A stretch of DNA of 64,000 bases. Source: Gliomastix tumulicola. Its lineage: Eukaryota > Ascomycota > Sordariomycetes > Hypocreales > Bionectriaceae. The notes under the pieces are model-generated. The model had not been told where the DNA came from. It was given only the letters and a program-made list of their open reading frames with translations, and did not search any database. Positions within the stretch are counted from its first letter, which is position 1. Each line of letters begins with the position of its first letter. The stretch covers positions 4,818,330 through 4,882,329 of the forward strand of contig BCHX01000002.1 of assembly GCA_001599755.1 (NCBI GenBank). Direction: 5' to 3'. This document shows, in pieces, positions 63,201 to 64,000 of the stretch. A program made the translations under genes and the position numbers.

Positions 63201-64000
63201 TGGCGAGCCTCTAACCAAAGACACGATGGAGCAGTGGTTTGACCACGTCGAGCTGCTCAACGCATATGGTCCGGCCGAGGCATGTGTCTGTTCCAACGTC
63301 CACGTCTTCCAGACCAAGCAGGAAACGTCAAGCAACATCGGCAACGCCGTCAACGCCTCGCTCTGGATCGTCGAACCCGATGACCACGAACGACTGGCCC
63401 CCATCGGCTGTGTTGGTGAGCTCGTCATACAGGGCAACGTCGCCAGGGGCTACCTCAACAACGAAGCCCAGACACAGAAGGCCTTCATCGACTCCGTCAG
63501 CTGGCTGCCCGACGCCGGCCCGGCACGATTCTACAAGACGGGTGATCTCGTCAAGTACAAGTCCAACGGCGACATGGAGATCTTCGGACGCAAGGACACG
63601 CAGGTTAAGATCCGCGGCCAGCGCATGGAGTCGGGAGAGATCGAGTACATGATCAAGAAGGTCCATCCGAAGGTCAGTCACGTCGCCGTCGACGTGATCC
63701 GCCACAAGTCGCGGCAGACTCTGGTTGCCTTCCTTGGCTTCTCGGATGATGATTACATGAAGAAGCAGACGGGTGGCTTCTTCTTCATCAACGATGACCT
63801 GCGACAGTCTATTGCCACTCTTGCGGCCCAGCTTGGTACTGTCCTCCCTGGGTACATGGTGCCTTCTCTCTTCCTGCCTGTGCGGTCGATGCCGTTTATC
63901 AGTGCGCTTAAACTCGACCGCAAGAAGCTGCGTGAACAGGGTAACGCCCTGACGCAGGAGGAGGTCGCCGAGTTCTACCTCACCTCTCGCCAGATGGTTC
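54211..64000 (+). CDS. Non-ribosomal peptide synthetase, 5' part (T0-C-A-T-C-A-T-C-A...)
   Basis: An intronless frame from MNGSADATRN, open to the window edge (3263 residues visible, no stop). T0 has LGGDSLDA (S43). C1 runs from about 130 to 540, with PCTPLQEGFMA and HHSVFDGW (H250-H251, D255). A1 runs from about 570 to 1070, with FTSGSTGKPKG, NAYGPSE and FYRTGDL. T1 has IGGDSISA (S1127). C2 has HHAVFDGW (H at about 1325). A2 has FTSGSTGVPKG and GWGPAE. T2 has IGGDSITA (S2221). C3 has HHSIYDGW (about 2424). A3 has FTSGSTGKPKG and NAYGPAE and ends with LKLDRKK (about 3234). No epimerisation or methyltransferase domain is seen. Every C domain keeps HHxxxDG, so all should be active. The enzyme builds a peptide of at least three residues; the product is unknown. 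Two N bases (60815, 60818) fall between A2 and T2. In A3 the A8 motif reads RMESGEIE, with Ser for the usual Leu. Confidence 0.93.
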   Translation, partial: MNGSADATRNVPEGVTFAIASALNLSPSKVRLSKSLVQLGGDSLDAIEIARLSYDQGIALQAHQILGASSIAEIISLARRDDSSPKRRQATEDAPSTPFALLPAGDVDDIVAEVRSQCGGLAGHHVVEEAFPCTPLQEGFMALSLKQPGSYIQKMTYKLARDVDPEQFRAAWERTVEMCGNLRTRIVLFGGVSVQAALRGDESWEPSESLRLASLSEDLSRIRMTFGSRLCRYALLQDGDGSHYFVWVIHHSVFDGWVQQLVLDTLAKIYHEQSPTVTPFSGFLKYTKDLDQDASRRYWTRQLDGARSASWPSVPSSRAAKPEIRTLRKTVDFSSHQNATVTKASVLRAAWAIVLARYSDTRDICFGTVASGRNAPVPGLSRMAGPTLATVPVRMTLDEGKPVVRFLQDVQTQALDAIPHEQYGLQNIAKLSRDAENACGFTSLMVVQPYTAAASAGDSVFESELLGADETLQGYFDYPLVAQAFLGEEEGVELLLAYDSGILGEAQLRILGDHFDHVVQQLRTAGSGATLGSVSVSGPSDLEMASAWGRQRYQLVEDCVHDLISSQAAEIPDHVALYSSETTLTYAQLDTLSTNFANQLIQLGLSPGDAVAFCLEKSVWAVVALLAILKAGASFTPLDPSHPQSRRQEICDLVGAVFIIASPSTAEQCEGIAPTLVTLDPDSLSVLPEPTSPLPTISPDHTAYIIFTSGSTGKPKGIVIPHSAFSTSVRGMVDMLGFTGESRTLQFSNYVFDASTLEIFPTLVAGGTLCVPTDSGRLQNTAGFIAESEANAVFLTPSFAQTLSPEDVPTVKTLIVGGEAPVRDTLDRWHGFVKLINAYGPSEVCVMCNFYEYPTKDALPTTIGQGLSHTSWIVEPDDPQTLAPVGCVGELLIQGHALASGYLNDHVRTKQAFLEDVRWIPPALAANGTRFYRTGDLVRQNLLDGTLEFLGRKDTQVKVRGQRLELGEVEDRMKKVAPEIKHAAADVTTNDERQALVAFISFESEKPEDDEDTPFMPIDDAMREFFALLSASLKNELPGYMVPTVFFPLYEMPIMAGSMKLDRGRLRALASELSPDELAEFTLASRNKVSPVTEMEFRIRDLWSAVLGLSAEEIGRHDDFLQIGGDSISAIKLAAQAQKQNLQLSVGDIFDNSQLVAMATVAVESDDVPVEEYTPFSIVASDKDGLIEEARSQCRLRTSAEIEDIYPCTAFQEGLMALAVKQPGTYIAKYLYRLQNEADLERLRAAWEQTMDRCENLRTRIVSVKGKSFQILTKNDVYWELTQNVDLASFKSASQILQMNYGSRLNRYGIIEEAPGEFYFFWISHHAVFDGWTVGLVLDTFFQAYETMEAPKLQPYASFIRHLSQMSTDDAILYWKEQLENAQRASFPGLPSTSNKDKSTSTRTMQTTIEFPPTTSLSITKATILRAAWAIILGRYGDNTDVTFGSSVSGRNASVAGLQNMPGPAVATVPVRVRLEGENSSVLAFLKGIQDQALKMVPYEQFGLQNIAKLSPEAKEACDFSSLLVVQPLQKHLSLDREDNEVLREVSGKVAEDSMEGYFTYPLVIQAHLLDDSVELHLTYDAEILSNTQVQALSHHFDHVTHQLLENIDGTLGDISVAGPWDLQQAIRWNSETPNVINACIHELLEKQAAIRPDAPAVCAWDFELSYRQLNEAANRLGHYLVDNYGIQTGDYVLACFEKSAWYMVAIMAINKAGGAWVPIDPAHPASRHQQIASQTGATLILASSSCAEFCKRVVDDVIEVSASLDEELQADPIKSTLSPKTTVSPSDPAYVLFTSGSTGVPKGLIMEHRGACSAQAAIGGRLGMTPEARMLQFAAFVFDFSIGEIVGPIVYGASICIPSDEARMNDIQGFIREKNVTWTYLTPAFAKTLQPSEVPSLEVLLLGGEAVTQDLFDRWFGKLRFFNGWGPAETCCLSSAHEWKSSTESPLTIGTPMGAHLWLTEVNNPDKLAPIGTLGEVIIQGPGVMRGYMGLPEQTSKTMLDSPPTWVPEETLAVSSRFYRTGDLCYYKPDGTIEFYSRNDTQVKIRGLRIELGEIEHNFGAALPGVRQIAVDTFKPEGALGDPKLVAYFCMSNDTRNTSLLGGDACDTFLPLSSDFRDNLGTAIGELNVKLPSYMVPTIFIPCRYMPVNTSTKIDRRGLKTMTATLSQEDISAYSLVSGTKRPPATALEARMQTIWAEILXXPAESIGRDDSFLRIGGDSITAIRLVAVARDAGYLLTVKDIFADPRLSSIASKCEAVEGSRTEELLAAIPPFGLLDDAQREVVVGETEKQCALSPDQTVQDAYPCNPLQEGFMLASLKNPGSYIAKWAFKIGQHVDINRFKSAWEATLQHCPNLRTRVIQIGDASIQTILSDDNEWEETEGMSLRDYLNKANTFNMTYGSRLNRYGIVHESEGDTYFAWIVHHSIYDGWTMRLVFHTMTRIYQSEDPAPLMPYVNFIKYADEMDREAARAYWGEQLKDAIRAAYPASTKQLDRLENESHAQAVKATIEYSQSNTSITQASLVRAAWSIVLARYCDTHDVCFGTAISGRQAPVPGLEEMPGPMVATLPIRIRLDGQQSVSEYLQTIQDQATDMITYEQFGIQNIANISQEAKEACDFSSLLVIEPAEEFVEDDSDNLLSTPSEDKWNLTDSIEGYSDIPLVLKAQVGQDRIDLSYIYRGGVLDENEVTALSHQLEHVIQQLSQGDEDTPVQDVSVAGPWDLERAKALTGTPVRVEACAHDLITRKAASSPDKQAIFSSEVIMTYADLDRLSNQLAGYLSSLGVGLGTPVPICYEKSPWVIVYMVSIMKAGGVYVPFDPEHPLERRRDLVGDLDAKYLIVSPSTAEDCKGLTPNNIIIDPANFSMYEEYEDHDRVKVTPQDVAFILFTSGSTGKPKGVVMEHGTLCSSCIMGFGKSFGGGDFRVLQFSNYVFDVSIAETFGVFLAGGTVCVPNETERLQETTKFINAARVDIAILTPSFARALDPAKLPTLRKLVLGGEPLTKDTMEQWFDHVELLNAYGPAEACVCSNVHVFQTKQETSSNIGNAVNASLWIVEPDDHERLAPIGCVGELVIQGNVARGYLNNEAQTQKAFIDSVSWLPDAGPARFYKTGDLVKYKSNGDMEIFGRKDTQVKIRGQRMESGEIEYMIKKVHPKVSHVAVDVIRHKSRQTLVAFLGFSDDDYMKKQTGGFFFINDDLRQSIATLAAQLGTVLPGYMVPSLFLPVRSMPFISALKLDRKKLREQGNALTQEEVAEFYLTSRQMV
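60815..60818. other. Ambiguous bases in the NRPS
   Basis: Two N bases (60815 and 60818) fall in consecutive codons (ANC CNC) just before the conserved PAESIGRDDSFLRIGGDS block. They do not disturb the frame and indicate low-coverage or polymorphic sequence. Confidence 0.95.

Overview
This looks like nuclear DNA of a filamentous ascomycete (Pezizomycotina, most likely Sordariomycetes). Coding regions are GC-rich. Many genes are split by short introns of about 50-110 nt with GTRNGT...YAG borders. Several families are fungus-restricted: HET, Clr5-ankyrin, modin-like, fungal CorA-like, HAM1-like, PXB/DUF3818 and a fungal NRPS. There is no sign of prokaryotic or viral DNA. Two N positions (60815 and 60818) show it is a draft assembly.

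Layout. The left part (1-29 kb) is mostly accessory. It holds the 3' part of a choice-of-anchor-B/LVIVD secreted protein, a small secreted cysteine-tailed protein, a short NAD(P)-binding protein, a TPR protein, a CorA-like two-TM protein, a large HET-domain protein with a coiled-coil N-terminus, a multi-TM protein, an ART1/LDB19-type alpha-arrestin behind a 5.4-kb non-coding stretch, a Clr5-ankyrin protein, an alpha/beta-hydrolase broken by three frame disruptions, and a modin-like membrane protein. TPR, HET, Clr5-ankyrin and CorA-like genes commonly sit together in fungal regions linked to self/non-self recognition.

The middle (29-51.5 kb) is mainly conserved cell biology: Sm protein E (splicing), an AHL-lactonase-like metallo-beta-lactamase, MDM10 (ERMES/SAM), a ZIP zinc transporter, ribosomal protein eS19, a nuclear-looking protein with a possible deaminase-like core followed by three SUMO-interaction-type motifs, a PXB/DUF3818 protein, a HAM1-like protein, an HSL-type alpha/beta-hydrolase, and COP9 signalosome subunit 5.

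The right end (54.2-64 kb) is the 5' part of a large NRPS gene that runs out of the window in one open frame. Its order is T0-C1-A1-T1-C2-A2-T2-C3-A3. The leading lone T domain suggests a starter unit loaded in trans, as in echinocandin-type lipopeptide synthetases. The rest of any biosynthetic cluster should lie to the right.

Splice sites were assigned by eye from frame continuity and consensus borders, so exon ends and start codons are predictions.
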